From: CAVRXQ01 sp963725215
GTDB lineage: Bacteria > Actinomycetota > Acidimicrobiia > Acidimicrobiales > Bog-793
Direction of reading: 5' to 3'
DNA: 64,000 bases
Assembly (NCBI GenBank): GCA_963725215.1
Contig: CAVRXQ010000002.1
Coordinates: 620,001-684,000 of the forward strand
The number at the start of each line of letters is the position of its first letter. The stretch's first letter is position 1. Of the stretch, positions 10,012-19,621 are shown in pieces. The translations under genes were made by a program, and so were the position numbers. The notes under the pieces are model-generated. The model was not told where the DNA came from and ran no database searches. It saw nothing but the letters and a program-made list of their open reading frames with translations.

Positions 10012-10110
10012 CAGCAAACGCGGGCAGCACGAGTCGCATCGAGACGTTCATCCAACAGCTCACCTTGCGAGTGACGTTCTGTGATAACAGGCACGCACCC
10101 AGTCGAATTG

Positions 10111-11094
10111 TTACGTGCGAGCCATTGCCCGGAGCCTTTCTCTATAATTCTCAGCGTGCTGTCCGTCTGCTATCGCTCTCCGGCGCATCGCGATGAGCTT
10201 GTGCGGATGAGACGCGACCCAAGCAGCCGCCATGACCATTCCCACGCGGCTTTCGCGGCTGAGTTTTGGCGAGCCCTTCCACCCGCGTAGTCCGAACCGT
10301 GTGCCAATTATCGCTGCGGCAGCATTGTCAAGAGTTTGAGCAATGACGACCCGCCACCATGACTCCGCTGGAAAATGCTTGGCGATGGTAAAACACTGAT
10401 TACGGCGCGCCAAGTATGCGCGCTTGTACGGAATACTGTCTGAGCTGCTTCCCCGTTTGTGCCATACCTTCATACTCGGGGTGAGTATGAGGCGGTAGCC
10501 GGCATTGAGTACCCGGGCACTGAGGTCGATGTCTTCACCATATGCAAAGTACGCTTCGTCAAACCCTCCCAGACGTTGGAGCAATTCGGTACGGGCGAGG
10601 ATATTGCTGCCGTCCAGGCCGGCCACATCGCGTTCCACTGGTGGAGCGTGTCCGAGGATGCCGTACCCCCGTTCCGGGTCAATGACGGTCAACGCCAGCG
10701 CTTCGCCGTTTACCGATGGACTGGAGACGCCATCCCACTCGATGGCGTGACCTCCGACCATGCCGACTTTGGCCTGTTCTAGAAGACGGAGTCCCGCCGC
10801 AAGCCAGCTGGAATCGACGACGAGGTCGTTATTTAGGATTGCGATGTACTCGCTTCTCGCAGCGCGAATGCCGGCATTCATCCCACCTGCGAACCCGCGG
10901 TTGGTTGGCAGCGGAATCACTTCCACCCCCAGAGCGTCCAGCACTATCTTGCTGACCGATGTGCTTTCGTTGTCGACGACAACGATTGCGCATTCGTCGG
11001 CCCGATCTAGCCTTCCTAAACTCGCGACACAGCGCGCCGTGCTGGTCTCATCCTTCCAATTGAGGACGATCAGTGTCGCGAGGCGCGTGGACAC
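10111..11094 (-). CDS. GT2 rhamnosyltransferase-like protein
   Basis: A 327-residue GT2 enzyme of the WbbL/rhamnosyltransferase type. It begins with TLIVLNWKDETSTARCV. VVVDNEST and RGFAGGMNAGIRAA follow, then ILNNDLVVDSSWLAAGL (metal site) and FDEAYFAYGEDIDLSARVL, the conserved acidic ED region. The start is GTG 11094. It is alone on the minus strand between two rightward blocks of the cluster. Residue 30-130 spacing of the motifs matches the family; the sugar donor is not determined. Confidence 0.87.
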   Translation of the reverse strand: MSTRLATLIVLNWKDETSTARCVASLGRLDRADECAIVVVDNESTSVSKIVLDALGVEVIPLPTNRGFAGGMNAGIRAARSEYIAILNNDLVVDSSWLAAGLRLLEQAKVGMVGGHAIEWDGVSSPSVNGEALALTVIDPERGYGILGHAPPVERDVAGLDGSNILARTELLQRLGGFDEAYFAYGEDIDLSARVLNAGYRLILTPSMKVWHKRGSSSDSIPYKRAYLARRNQCFTIAKHFPAESWWRVVIAQTLDNAAAAIIGTRFGLRGWKGSPKLSRESRVGMVMAAAWVASHPHKLIAMRRRAIADGQHAENYRERLRAMART

Positions 11095-11263
11095 CGGTTG
11101 TCAAGGTATGTCGTCGTCTGCATTCGCTGTCTGCGGTCCAACGAGGTCATTCCCTCGCAGCAGATGATGCAGGTCAGCTGATAGCTATCTGCACAACGGT
11201 TAGCGTGAGGACGACACTTCGAAAGCGAGCGTTCCCTCAATTCTGCCGAAGCTCACAAATTAC

Positions 11264-11728
11264 TTGCCTCCCGGGTTCTCAAGATCTGCTGTCAGCCGTC
11301 TCCTCGACTGGAGGGTTGCGACGGTGGGGGTTGCTGTAACTTTACTTGTACTTGCCCAAACTGGGGTCGGTCACGACGCGTTTCGAGCGATCGGCGTATC
11401 ACCGGCGAAGAAAACATTCGTCGAGCTGTATTTCCCAAATGCCCGCTCACTTCCATCGGCTGTGCCGACTTCGCGCCGCCTGGAATTGCGTTTCTCTGTC
11501 GGAAACGAAAATCTCGCGACTCAAACGTTTCACTGGCGTGTATACCAGAGTACGGGCAAGACAATAATCGCCCTCGCCACCGGATTTATTCGAATCGCCC
11601 CACGACATACGCGAACGGTAACCGAACGTCTCCGAGTCCGTTGTTCAAGCAAGCGCACTCAACTGGTCATCTCGCTCGAACATTGGCCGGCAAGAATTAC
11701 TCAGTGGTTGGATTGTCCGAGAACGTGA
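11264..11728 (+). CDS. Small membrane-anchored protein of the polysaccharide cluster
   Basis: A 154-residue protein with one N-terminal membrane helix (VATVGVAVTLLVLA, about residues 18-31) and an extracytoplasmic part. The soluble part has FVELYFPNARSLPSAV followed by LRFSVGNENLATQTFHWRVY, a pattern seen in small proteins encoded next to actinobacterial glycosyltransferases; it looks like a beta-sandwich. It is translationally coupled to the following GT2 gene by a GTGA overlap, which supports it being real. The start (TTG 11264) is uncertain. No catalytic motif is visible; it may be an accessory or assembly factor. Confidence 0.6.
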   Translation: MPPGFSRSAVSRLLDWRVATVGVAVTLLVLAQTGVGHDAFRAIGVSPAKKTFVELYFPNARSLPSAVPTSRRLELRFSVGNENLATQTFHWRVYQSTGKTIIALATGFIRIAPRHTRTVTERLRVRCSSKRTQLVISLEHWPARITQWLDCPRT

Positions 11729-12810
11729 CCAGTCGAGTTCGGACGTTTTCGAAGGAGAGTAATCGAAAGGTGGAGGCTGAGTCCCTCGGCGTAGAGGCAC
11801 CGATAATCAGCGTTCTCGTCTGCACCCTCGACGGAGGAGCAGGACTCCGAAGATGCCTCGCTTCCGTTCGACGGCAATCTGTCGGAGACCAACTCCAGCT
11901 CATCGTGGTTGACGACGGTTCGACCGACGACAGCGCCGAGATTGCGAGAGCCTTCGGCGCTGAAGTGATCTCTCACGGGCTCAATCGCGGGCTGGCAGCG
12001 GCACGTAATACCGGCATCGCCGCCGCAAGAGCTCCCATCCTCGCGACCCTCGACGACGATTGTGAAGCTAACCCGAATTGGGCGGAGCGATTAGTCAGTG
12101 GATTCGACGAGAACACGATTGCCGTTGGAGGCAAAGTCGTTCCTGCTGAGCGCCGCGGCTATTTTGGCGGCTACCTTGAGCGAAACAATCCCTTGGAGCC
12201 TCTCGAAGCGGACTTGGCCACCCGCACTGGTGTCGTTTTCCGCTTCCTCCGCTACCTGCTCCGAAACCTGAGTGATACCCCGAAAGGTGAACGAACCGTC
12301 TATGCCGTGCCCACTGCCAATGCCGCCTTTCGCGTCGCCGCGCTGCGCGAACTCGGAGGATTCGATGAGCGCTTTCGTAGCGACGAGGGTGGCGAAGATC
12401 TGGATCTCTGCTTGCGCATTCGTGACGAGCTCCGAGGCTCACTTCGCTTCGAGCCCTCCGCGATCGTTCAGCATCACTTCGATACCAATCCTCTCGCGCT
12501 GCTTCGCCGTTATCGGTCGTACGGAATCGGGGGGGCGCGTCTCTATCGGAAGCGCGCAAACATGGCTCCAACCGTGTATCCCTACCCAGTGCTTCTCGCC
12601 GGACTGCTGGTCTGGTCGCGTCGTCGAGCCATACGAGCAATCCTGGCGCTTTTCCTCCCGCAGTTTCTTTTCCTCAAAGGTTGTCGAAATGCAATTCGCC
12701 AACGCTCCGTGTCTCCGCTAGGCGACTGCTACGTAAAGCTCGCGGAAGAGACGATGCTGGACATTGGTTTTGCGATCGGATTGTGGCGCCTTCGCCGAAT
12801 GTCAAGATAG
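11725..12810 (+). CDS. GT2 glycosyltransferase, mycofactocin/rhamnosyl type
   Basis: A 361-residue GT2 enzyme. ISVLVCTLDGGAGLRRCLAS opens the catalytic domain at about residue 28. It is followed by LIVVDDGSTDDSAEI, GLAAARNTGIAAA, ILATLDDDCEANPNWAERL (metal site) and GGFDERFRSDEGGEDLDLCLR (acid motif, with the ED pair). A hydrophobic segment near YPVLLAGLLVW suggests membrane association. The GTG at 11725 overlapping the upstream TGA is chosen; a longer frame from 11641 would overlap the preceding gene. It belongs to the rightward transcription unit ahead of the flippase. Confidence 0.87.
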   Translation: MTSRVRTFSKESNRKVEAESLGVEAPIISVLVCTLDGGAGLRRCLASVRRQSVGDQLQLIVVDDGSTDDSAEIARAFGAEVISHGLNRGLAAARNTGIAAARAPILATLDDDCEANPNWAERLVSGFDENTIAVGGKVVPAERRGYFGGYLERNNPLEPLEADLATRTGVVFRFLRYLLRNLSDTPKGERTVYAVPTANAAFRVAALRELGGFDERFRSDEGGEDLDLCLRIRDELRGSLRFEPSAIVQHHFDTNPLALLRRYRSYGIGGARLYRKRANMAPTVYPYPVLLAGLLVWSRRRAIRAILALFLPQFLFLKGCRNAIRQRSVSPLGDCYVKLAEETMLDIGFAIGLWRLRRMSR

Positions 12811-12936
12811 CGGCGTGGCTCAGGTCGTCAGGCTTGTGACAACCGGGCAATGCAAAGCAGTTTGACGGCAAATTTGAGGGAACTTCTCCATTCGCCACTC
12901 ACCAGGAATTCCTAAATTGATTCGCCCGGGCATTTC

Positions 12937-14538
12937 GTGAACAACCGCGAGCGCGATTCCGAACGACCTCACGCGGGAAACGACCGAGAGCTCGCGAATC
13001 TTGCAGACATGCCGTCGAATTCCGGATCTGTAAGAGCGAACTCGGTCGTCAGCGGTGTTGCTTTCAACTACCTCAACGCAGGATTCACCACTGTCACGGG
13101 CTTCATCTACACCGCCTTCATCGTCCACCGCTTGGGACACAGTGGATTCGGAATCCTGGTCTTGGCGACCTCGTTCATCGCCTACTCCTCGCTCCTCGAC
13201 CTCGGAGTTGGAGTCACGGTCATGAAAATGGTGGCCGAGCGGGCTGGCGGTGTGGTCAGCGACGAGATCGTGACCATTGCGCGCAACGCGGTGACCATCT
13301 TCGTCGCTATAGGCCTAGTCATCTTGATGGTCACCCTCGGAGTCGAGCCGTTTGTCGGTGGACTCTTCCACCTTGCAGGAGCGCACCTCAATACCTTCCG
13401 TGAAGCCCTACTGATTTCGGCACTTGGAATAAGCGCGACCTTTCCGTCCTCCCTGTACACCGCGATCCATCAAGCCTACGGGGATTATCGATATCTCAGC
13501 ATTCTTGGTATCTGTATTCAGGCCACAAGCGTTGGGATTGGGATGATCCTCTTGACGGAAGGATTTGGCGTTATCGCGCTCGTAACCGCCACCGCACTTT
13601 TGAGCGTCTTCGCGTACGTCATGAAGGTTCGACACTGTCGAGTCAAGTTTGGAATCGCCGTGAGTCGAGGGAAGACGAATCTCTTTCTCGCTCGAAAGAT
13701 GTTCTCTATCAGCTTTTGGATCTTTCTCCTCAATCTTGAGGTCACCGCCATTTTCAATACCGACAACATTGTCGCGGGGGCGGTATTAGGGACATCAGCG
13801 GTAGCTGCGTACCAAGTGGCGCTTGGCCCCGCGTCAGCCCTCCAGACTGCAGGAGACCAATTCAATATGGTCTCGCTGACCGCGGCTGCGTCCTTGCGAT
13901 CGGCGAGTGCCAGCTCAGAGCTGCATCGGCTGCTTTTCGAGGCAACGCGTCTCGTGGCGGCGGTGGTTATGCCCGCCGTCGTCGTGTTCGCTCTTTGGGG
14001 ACGCCAGCTTCTCTCCCTTTGGGTAGGGCGATCGTTCGTGCCTTCATATTCGACTCTCGTCGTACTTTCATTAGGAATGCTGGTCGCGTCGCTCGGAGGC
14101 GCGTCGGGCACGATAATGATCGCATTCGATCGAGTTCGTGTGGTCGCGCTGGTCGGGCTTGCGGAGGCGACGGCAAACATCGTGCTGAGTGTCCTGCTCG
14201 CCCGCCGGATCGGCATCGTCGGCATTGCCTTCGGAACAACGATACCCATCACGCTGTTCACCTTCGTCTACTACGTGCCCTTAGCGTGCCGTCTCGTCGG
14301 TATCAAATATCATCGCCTACTCCGTCGCCTCATCCTTCCCGCGACGGTCAACGCAATTCTCTACGGATCACTACGCCTGCTTGAGAGCAAGCCTCCGAGT
14401 TTTCCGAATTTGCCTACGCTCATCGCTGCGGCGGCAGGAGTGTTTGTGGTCAGCCTAGGTGCCTGTGTTCTGTTGGATCCGCTGGAGCGAGCAACCTATG
14501 TGCGAATGCTCCGGCTACCAGCGAGGCGGCGATTGTAA
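12937..14538 (+). CDS. Wzx-type polysaccharide flippase (MOP superfamily)
   Basis: A 533-residue protein with about 12-14 hydrophobic helices of the MOP (MATE/Wzx) superfamily, expected to move undecaprenyl-linked oligosaccharides across the membrane. The N-terminal membrane part begins SVVSGVAFNYLNAGFTTVTGF, and the typical LGHSGFGILVLATSFIAYSSLLDLG region follows. The first ~25 residues are polar. Start is GTG 12937, with ATG 13009 an alternative that would remove the polar leader. Together with the DUF2206-like protein this suggests a Wzx/Wzy-like route rather than an ABC exporter. Confidence 0.85.
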   Translation: MNNRERDSERPHAGNDRELANLADMPSNSGSVRANSVVSGVAFNYLNAGFTTVTGFIYTAFIVHRLGHSGFGILVLATSFIAYSSLLDLGVGVTVMKMVAERAGGVVSDEIVTIARNAVTIFVAIGLVILMVTLGVEPFVGGLFHLAGAHLNTFREALLISALGISATFPSSLYTAIHQAYGDYRYLSILGICIQATSVGIGMILLTEGFGVIALVTATALLSVFAYVMKVRHCRVKFGIAVSRGKTNLFLARKMFSISFWIFLLNLEVTAIFNTDNIVAGAVLGTSAVAAYQVALGPASALQTAGDQFNMVSLTAAASLRSASASSELHRLLFEATRLVAAVVMPAVVVFALWGRQLLSLWVGRSFVPSYSTLVVLSLGMLVASLGGASGTIMIAFDRVRVVALVGLAEATANIVLSVLLARRIGIVGIAFGTTIPITLFTFVYYVPLACRLVGIKYHRLLRRLILPATVNAILYGSLRLLESKPPSFPNLPTLIAAAAGVFVVSLGACVLLDPLERATYVRMLRLPARRRL

Positions 14539-14584
14539 TGCATCCGCCAATCTGTGATCAGGCAATTGCGAACATCGAAGTGTT

Positions 14585-15757
14585 GTGATACGGGTGCACG
14601 CTTGGGCAACTGATGAAAAAAGGCGGGGACCCAGAGGCAAAGACACGAGCCGAGTTCCACAAATCGCTATCGACTCGCGTTACTTGCGCCGACGGGGTGT
14701 TGGCTTGGCGGTCTGCCTGGCGCGTCTAATCAACGACCTACTTGCGACCGAATGGCGGGTGGTGTTACTCACTGACCATGCGGAGCATGGCGAAGCCTTG
14801 CGGGAGAGTTTTCCGTCCGCCGAGGTCGCGGTGTATCCGTGTTCCAGCGGATTCCGGTGGGAGCAGTGGTGGACACTCCGATACCTCTATTGCTTTCGGC
14901 CCGACATCTTCATTGCACCTGCTAACTGGGGCGTCCCGCTCTTGTACTTCGGTCGGACACGACTCGTAGTACTGGTTCACGACTTGATACCCATTCGCCT
15001 GTCGCGGATGTATCTATTCAGGGATCTGCGTTGGTCGGCAAAATATCTGCTTTCCACGCTCATCGCCGCCCTCCGATCGGACTGGGTCATCGCAAATTCG
15101 CGAGCTACGGCGTCGGATGTTCGACACTTTTGGCGCAAGAAGCGGATTCGAACCGTGTATCCGATGGTCCCAGCGGTGCCAGGCGCGCCGCCCGCGGTGT
15201 TGTTGCGACCTGTGTCGGCATCCCCCTTTGTCTATACCGGTGGTGTTGATCCGCGGAAAAACGTGCACCAACTACTCAAGGCATTCAGCCTTCTGCGACA
15301 GTCCGGGGACAACCGTCAGCTATTCGTAACGGGCTTCAATTCAGATATTATTAGGCCCCTCATCAGTGCATACCACCTTGAAGAGTCAGTCGTCTTGACC
15401 GGTTACTTGTCGGACGAAGACGTACGCGCACTGATAAGGCAAGCAGGGGCGCTCGTATACCCCTCTCTTATGGAAGGCTTCGGACTGCCGGTGATCGAAG
15501 CGTTGTCGTTGGGAATCCCGGTCGTGTGTGGTCCACTGCCATCGTTGATTGAACTCGCGGGAGACCTGCCTCACTTCACGGACGTGAACGACGCGAGCGC
15601 TATCGCTCACGCGATGTGTGTGGCCGCTACAGACGAAGCCAGAGAACGTCTCCGCGCCGCTGCGCCAGCCCATTTCGCTGCCCTATCTCAGCGAAAAGAA
15701 TCTCAGGGTTGGCTTCCAGTTCTCGAAGAAATTCTCGAAGCTGGATCCAGAACTTAG
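14585..15757 (+). CDS. GT4 glycosyltransferase, mannosyltransferase-like
   Basis: A 390-residue GT-B enzyme close in pattern to WbaZ/mannosyltransferase-type GT4 proteins. QIAIDSRYLRRRGVG is the usual IDxR start of that subgroup. LVHDLIPIRLSRMY, VIANSRATASDV and YTGGVDPRKNVHQLLKAF are conserved, and the donor motif YPSLMEGFGLPVIEALSLG has both Glu residues. The start is GTG 14585; the conserved part begins about 26 residues later, so a later start is possible. It follows the flippase by 46 bases on the same strand. Confidence 0.88.
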   Translation: MIRVHAWATDEKRRGPRGKDTSRVPQIAIDSRYLRRRGVGLAVCLARLINDLLATEWRVVLLTDHAEHGEALRESFPSAEVAVYPCSSGFRWEQWWTLRYLYCFRPDIFIAPANWGVPLLYFGRTRLVVLVHDLIPIRLSRMYLFRDLRWSAKYLLSTLIAALRSDWVIANSRATASDVRHFWRKKRIRTVYPMVPAVPGAPPAVLLRPVSASPFVYTGGVDPRKNVHQLLKAFSLLRQSGDNRQLFVTGFNSDIIRPLISAYHLEESVVLTGYLSDEDVRALIRQAGALVYPSLMEGFGLPVIEALSLGIPVVCGPLPSLIELAGDLPHFTDVNDASAIAHAMCVAATDEARERLRAAAPAHFAALSQRKESQGWLPVLEEILEAGSRT

Positions 15758-16110
15758 GTTCGTAGCGCCCAAACGTCCCTTCCGGTCGAGTGGCGCCTGT
15801 CCGGTCGCGGCCTGCCGCATGAAGTCTGACGGCGCGAGCGTTACAGCTCCTCGCACGGTCCACGGGCTGTCCGTGAAGGAGTGGTTTTAGCTGGGCGAAA
15901 TGTCGGAATCGCAAAAGCAGACTGGGACGAAATCCATATGCCGCGCGCCAAACGTTACCGAACGCTCAGGCGGACTCGTGGACGAGGAAATGCTTCGGTC
16001 TTCGTATGCCCACGTTTGATACCGCTCGTCGAAATCGGAAGACGCCCAGACCTTGACCTCCGTGAAAATGTTATATCGATATCCATCGTCAAAAAGGTAG
16101 GTTCGCATCT
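15758..16110. other. Gap between convergent genes, with one doubtful small frame
   Basis: About 350 bases lie between the ends of a rightward GT4 gene and the leftward GH26-like gene. A 75-codon minus-strand frame (15887-16114) starts with TTG overlapping the glycosidase stop and reads MRTYLFDDGYRYNIF; it is not low-complexity, but I recognise no family. It could be a decayed extension of the glycosidase or chance. No terminator hairpin with a T-tract was seen. Confidence 0.3.
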
Positions 16111-17265
16111 TCAATGTCGTCTTTGCCGTCGTGAGATTGTGTTTACGTAAGCGGCGACCGATTTCGGTGCGTCAGTGGTAAGCAGCTCGTATACGCCATC
16201 GTCGCCATTGTCGAACCAAGACTGGTAGGCGACGTTGTGGCTTGCGATGAAGTCGCCCATGTGAGCGACATAGGTACCGTCGTCGCCCCCGCCGGTCGCG
16301 TTAAACCCAGCGCCAGTGTTTTGGGGGTCGACCGTGCCCCATTCGGGGATGCTTAGCGGCTTGCCACGTCGAGAGGCGAAGGCATAGACGGCGTCGAGAC
16401 CAAGCCGCTCGTGGCTTAGGACTGTCCAGCGCCTCGGCGAGGAGACTGGAGGGGCATTTGGACCCACATCGTAGAAGTCGATACCGACGATATCGACGTA
16501 AGCGTTGCCGGGATAATAGTAGGAGGGAGGAATCGGCCGGACTGCTGCGTTGACGTTCCAATCGAAAAGGAAGTGGGCTCCCTTAACAGATCGCATGGAC
16601 ATTACGATCTGGGCAAAATATCGCGCCCACTGGCGCCACTGGGTCTTGTTGTCCCCGATGGTGTCATTCGCCCAAACCCCGTTCATCTCAGAACCGAGGC
16701 GGATAACCGAATATCCAAAGCCAGCGTTCACGAGGACCCTGGCAAGGCTGCGAGCGTACTTATTGAAGTCCCCAGCTGCGCCTTCGGCCCGCCAGTCGGG
16801 ATTGGTCGATTCGCTGTCAGGAATCAGGTTCTGGGTCAAGATGATGGTGCGCCCCGTGTGATCGTGAGCAAGCCAGGCGCGGTAGCCATAGGGAGCCTTA
16901 GTAACCCAAGGCCTCACCCAGTCGGCCCAAGTTCGATCCGCATTGCTGAAGGTCTCGATGCAGTCATATTTCAGGCCCGTCGCCGATTCGGCCTGGCGCA
17001 AGTTCGTCCCGACGCCCGCGTAGATACACGGCGTCTTGGAGTCACCTGCCTGGACCAGATTGACCGGTCGAAGTGAGGGGGGGGTGACCGGCGTCGCCGC
17101 CTTGTAACTCGCAATGCCCGCACCAAGGAGCATGGCAGTGATCAATGACGCGCCAGCAACTCGTCGGGAAACGACGATGCGGGACACACGGCGAGCGTGA
17201 AGTGGTCGGCGATGCCGGCGTGGACTCACGAAGCTAAGAACGGCGCTCGCCGAACACGGTGACAC
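16111..17265 (-). CDS. Secreted GH26-like glycoside hydrolase (beta-mannanase type)
   Basis: A 384-residue protein with a basic N-terminus and one hydrophobic segment (GASLITAMLLGAGIASY, about residues 38-54), i.e. a signal peptide or anchor, so it acts outside the cytoplasmic membrane. The catalytic domain resembles GH26: the acid/base Glu in VIRLGSEMNGVW and the nucleophile Glu in PLSIPEWGTVD near the end, with VDIVGIDFYDVG between them. Such hydrolases in exopolysaccharide loci trim or release the polymer. GH26 assignment rests on the two Glu motifs; related clan-A families are possible. Start is GTG 17265. Confidence 0.8.
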   Translation of the reverse strand: MSPCSASAVLSFVSPRRHRRPLHARRVSRIVVSRRVAGASLITAMLLGAGIASYKAATPVTPPSLRPVNLVQAGDSKTPCIYAGVGTNLRQAESATGLKYDCIETFSNADRTWADWVRPWVTKAPYGYRAWLAHDHTGRTIILTQNLIPDSESTNPDWRAEGAAGDFNKYARSLARVLVNAGFGYSVIRLGSEMNGVWANDTIGDNKTQWRQWARYFAQIVMSMRSVKGAHFLFDWNVNAAVRPIPPSYYYPGNAYVDIVGIDFYDVGPNAPPVSSPRRWTVLSHERLGLDAVYAFASRRGKPLSIPEWGTVDPQNTGAGFNATGGGDDGTYVAHMGDFIASHNVAYQSWFDNGDDGVYELLTTDAPKSVAAYVNTISRRQRRH

Positions 17266-17398
17266 ATGCGAGGTCCCCAGTTACCGAAATTGGTTTACTT
17301 CTGCCACACCTTGAACGAGGTGTAGGGAAGCCTAGACAACGCAACCTTTCATGTGGCAGCAGGGATCGCAACGTCACGCGAGGACTTAACATTACTTC

Positions 17399-19573
17399 AT
17401 GGTGGGCGTTAAGGATTCAGCACGCTTTGAACGACTCTTGATTGTGGGATACGGCCGCCAGGGGGGGCGACACCTCGACGTTGCTCGCCGATTGGGGATT
17501 GCACAAGAGATAACCACCGTGGATCCACGTCGTCGCTCGATCGAGCGCTTTCCGGGAAGTGAACTGCATTTCACTGACCTCAATCAGGCCCTCGATTCTC
17601 GCGAATACGACGCCGCTGTCGTGGCAAGTCCAACTGCCACTCACGCCGACATCGTCCAAGTCCTTCTCCGAGCCGGAATACCTACGCTCGCGGAGAAGCC
17701 GATCGCGGAATCCTCTGCTGACATTTCAGACATCGCTCACGTGGCGGTGGAAACCCGCACACTTCTATATGTCGGTTACGTAGAACGCTTTAACCCTGCA
17801 GTCCAAACCGTAGCTGCTCTGCTGGTATCTGGTGTGCTCGGCGCACCACTCTCGTTCGAACTGAGACGCTTCGGTATCCCCATGAGGAATATCCCCGATT
17901 TCGATGTCATCCACGATCTTTCCGTCCACGACATCGACATCGCGCTTCTTCTTGCCGGAAACCTCGAAGTCGTTGGGGCGGCGGGCAGCGTCGACCCGAA
18001 GAACGGACAGATACATACTGCGAAACTGCTCTTCCGATCTAGAGGGGCAATTGTCGGGATTGAAGTGAGCCGAATTGCACCGCAACGTGAGCGCGAGCTC
18101 TTCATCCTCACGGAAAACGCGAGCCTTCGAGCGAATCTCCTGGAGCCTCAAGTAAATATCTGTCTGCGCAACGCGATGCCGAAGCTAACCAAAGCTCTTT
18201 CTGCGTTCGGATCGGTATCGTCAGATGGTCGAACGGTGATCATTGAGCCCTACCCTCGTGAGCCTTTGGCTGAAGAGTTGATGGCCTTCGCTCGCAGTCT
18301 CAACGGCGTACCTGATCCGGCGCTTGCCACTTTGGAGAGTGCGATAGTTGTCTCGGGACTAGCGAGGGACGCGGTGGACATCATCAAAGACGCGCAGGTG
18401 CGGACACAGCGGTCCGAGATCGCCAGAAGGCCAACTTCGCCTTCGACAGGGAGGGATGACATCATCAGGTTCAACCCAGTGCGGGTGGAGGACACCGCTG
18501 TGACAGCAGTGTCCTCGGTGCTCGCAAGCGGGGTGGTGGCTAGGGGGCCTCAGCTCGCAGCGCTCGAAGCGCGCTTCTCGCAGATCACCCGCGCAGATCA
18601 CGCAGTAGCTGTGGCAAACGGGACGATCGCGCTTTGGCTCGCTGGCATGGTGACCGGTCTTGGCGTCGAGGACGTCGTGCTTGCTTCCGCCTTTTCATTT
18701 GCCGCGACCGCAAATGCCTTTCTCGCCCTCGGCTGTCGGGTCGTTCCTATCGACATCACGACCGATACCTTCAACATCGACGGTTCGACTCTCGCCGAGG
18801 CACTCGCCAACTATCCCGATGCTAGAGCCCTTGTCGTCGTGGATATCTTTGGAAATACCGCTGGAACAGACGCCGCGATCCGGGTGGCAAGAGACCATGA
18901 CTTGGTCATCATCGAAGATGCTGCACAGGCTGTCGGTGCACACGATGCCAGCGGCGCGCCAATCGGTACCCGAGCCGATGTTACGACCTTCTCACTCTAT
19001 GCAACGAAAACTATTTTCGCTGGCGAAGGAGGAGTGTTCGTTTCCCCCGACGAAACCATTGCGAACAGGGTTCGACGTTTAATCAACCACGAGAGCATCG
19101 AACTGAATGCGCGCACCATTTACGGGTTGAATCAGCACATGGGTGAGCTCGGCGCAGCACTTGCCTTGAGTCAACTTCCTAGTCTGTCGTCGCGCATCAA
19201 ACTCCGCCGGTATCGCGCTCATCGTCTGGCGGTCGCATGTTCGAAGGCATGGCCAGACGTCGTTTCCGTTCCGAGTGAGGCGCTCGACCTTCGGGACGAG
19301 GAGCGACCAACCCATGTTTTCCATCAATTCACCGTCGTGGCGTCGAGCGCAGCAATGCGGGAACGTCTTCAGGAATCCCTCTCGCAACGAGGTATCGAGA
19401 CCCGCCGCTTTTATCCATACGCTCTAACTGCGTTGCGCGGTGTTGAACAAGTCAGCGCGCGGACAGCCGAGGACGTTGCAACTAGGTGTTTCAGCCTACC
19501 GATCGCTGACTCACTCACAGATGCGGAGTTTGAGCGCGTCGTCGCCGCGGTGACGACCGCGAGCGACAGCTGA
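17399..19573 (+). CDS. Fusion: Gfo/Idh/MocA oxidoreductase + DegT/DnrJ/EryC1/StrS aminotransferase
   Basis: A 724-residue two-domain enzyme. Residues ~10-320 are a Gfo/Idh/MocA NAD(P)-dependent sugar dehydrogenase: LLIVGYGRQGGRH (nucleotide loop), the catalytic-lysine motif EKPIAES, and FDVIHDLSVHDIDIAL (second catalytic region). Residues ~355-720 are a DegT-type PLP aminotransferase. It has ANGTIALWLA, DAAQAVGA (the PLP-pyridine Asp) and the Schiff-base Lys in SLYATKTIFAGEGGV, so the domain looks active. As separate proteins these two activities work in sequence (for example WlbA and WlbE: oxidise a sugar nucleotide C3, then transaminate). The fusion probably makes a 3-amino or 3-acetamido sugar nucleotide for the polymer. 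Start ATG 17399. No frame break is visible in the linker. Confidence 0.88.
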   Translation: MVGVKDSARFERLLIVGYGRQGGRHLDVARRLGIAQEITTVDPRRRSIERFPGSELHFTDLNQALDSREYDAAVVASPTATHADIVQVLLRAGIPTLAEKPIAESSADISDIAHVAVETRTLLYVGYVERFNPAVQTVAALLVSGVLGAPLSFELRRFGIPMRNIPDFDVIHDLSVHDIDIALLLAGNLEVVGAAGSVDPKNGQIHTAKLLFRSRGAIVGIEVSRIAPQRERELFILTENASLRANLLEPQVNICLRNAMPKLTKALSAFGSVSSDGRTVIIEPYPREPLAEELMAFARSLNGVPDPALATLESAIVVSGLARDAVDIIKDAQVRTQRSEIARRPTSPSTGRDDIIRFNPVRVEDTAVTAVSSVLASGVVARGPQLAALEARFSQITRADHAVAVANGTIALWLAGMVTGLGVEDVVLASAFSFAATANAFLALGCRVVPIDITTDTFNIDGSTLAEALANYPDARALVVVDIFGNTAGTDAAIRVARDHDLVIIEDAAQAVGAHDASGAPIGTRADVTTFSLYATKTIFAGEGGVFVSPDETIANRVRRLINHESIELNARTIYGLNQHMGELGAALALSQLPSLSSRIKLRRYRAHRLAVACSKAWPDVVSVPSEALDLRDEERPTHVFHQFTVVASSAAMRERLQESLSQRGIETRRFYPYALTALRGVEQVSARTAEDVATRCFSLPIADSLTDAEFERVVAAVTTASDS

Positions 19574-19621
19574 ATGCAGTGAAGTCGAACCCCGTTGCGC
19601 GCGGTACGAGAGGATCTCCGG

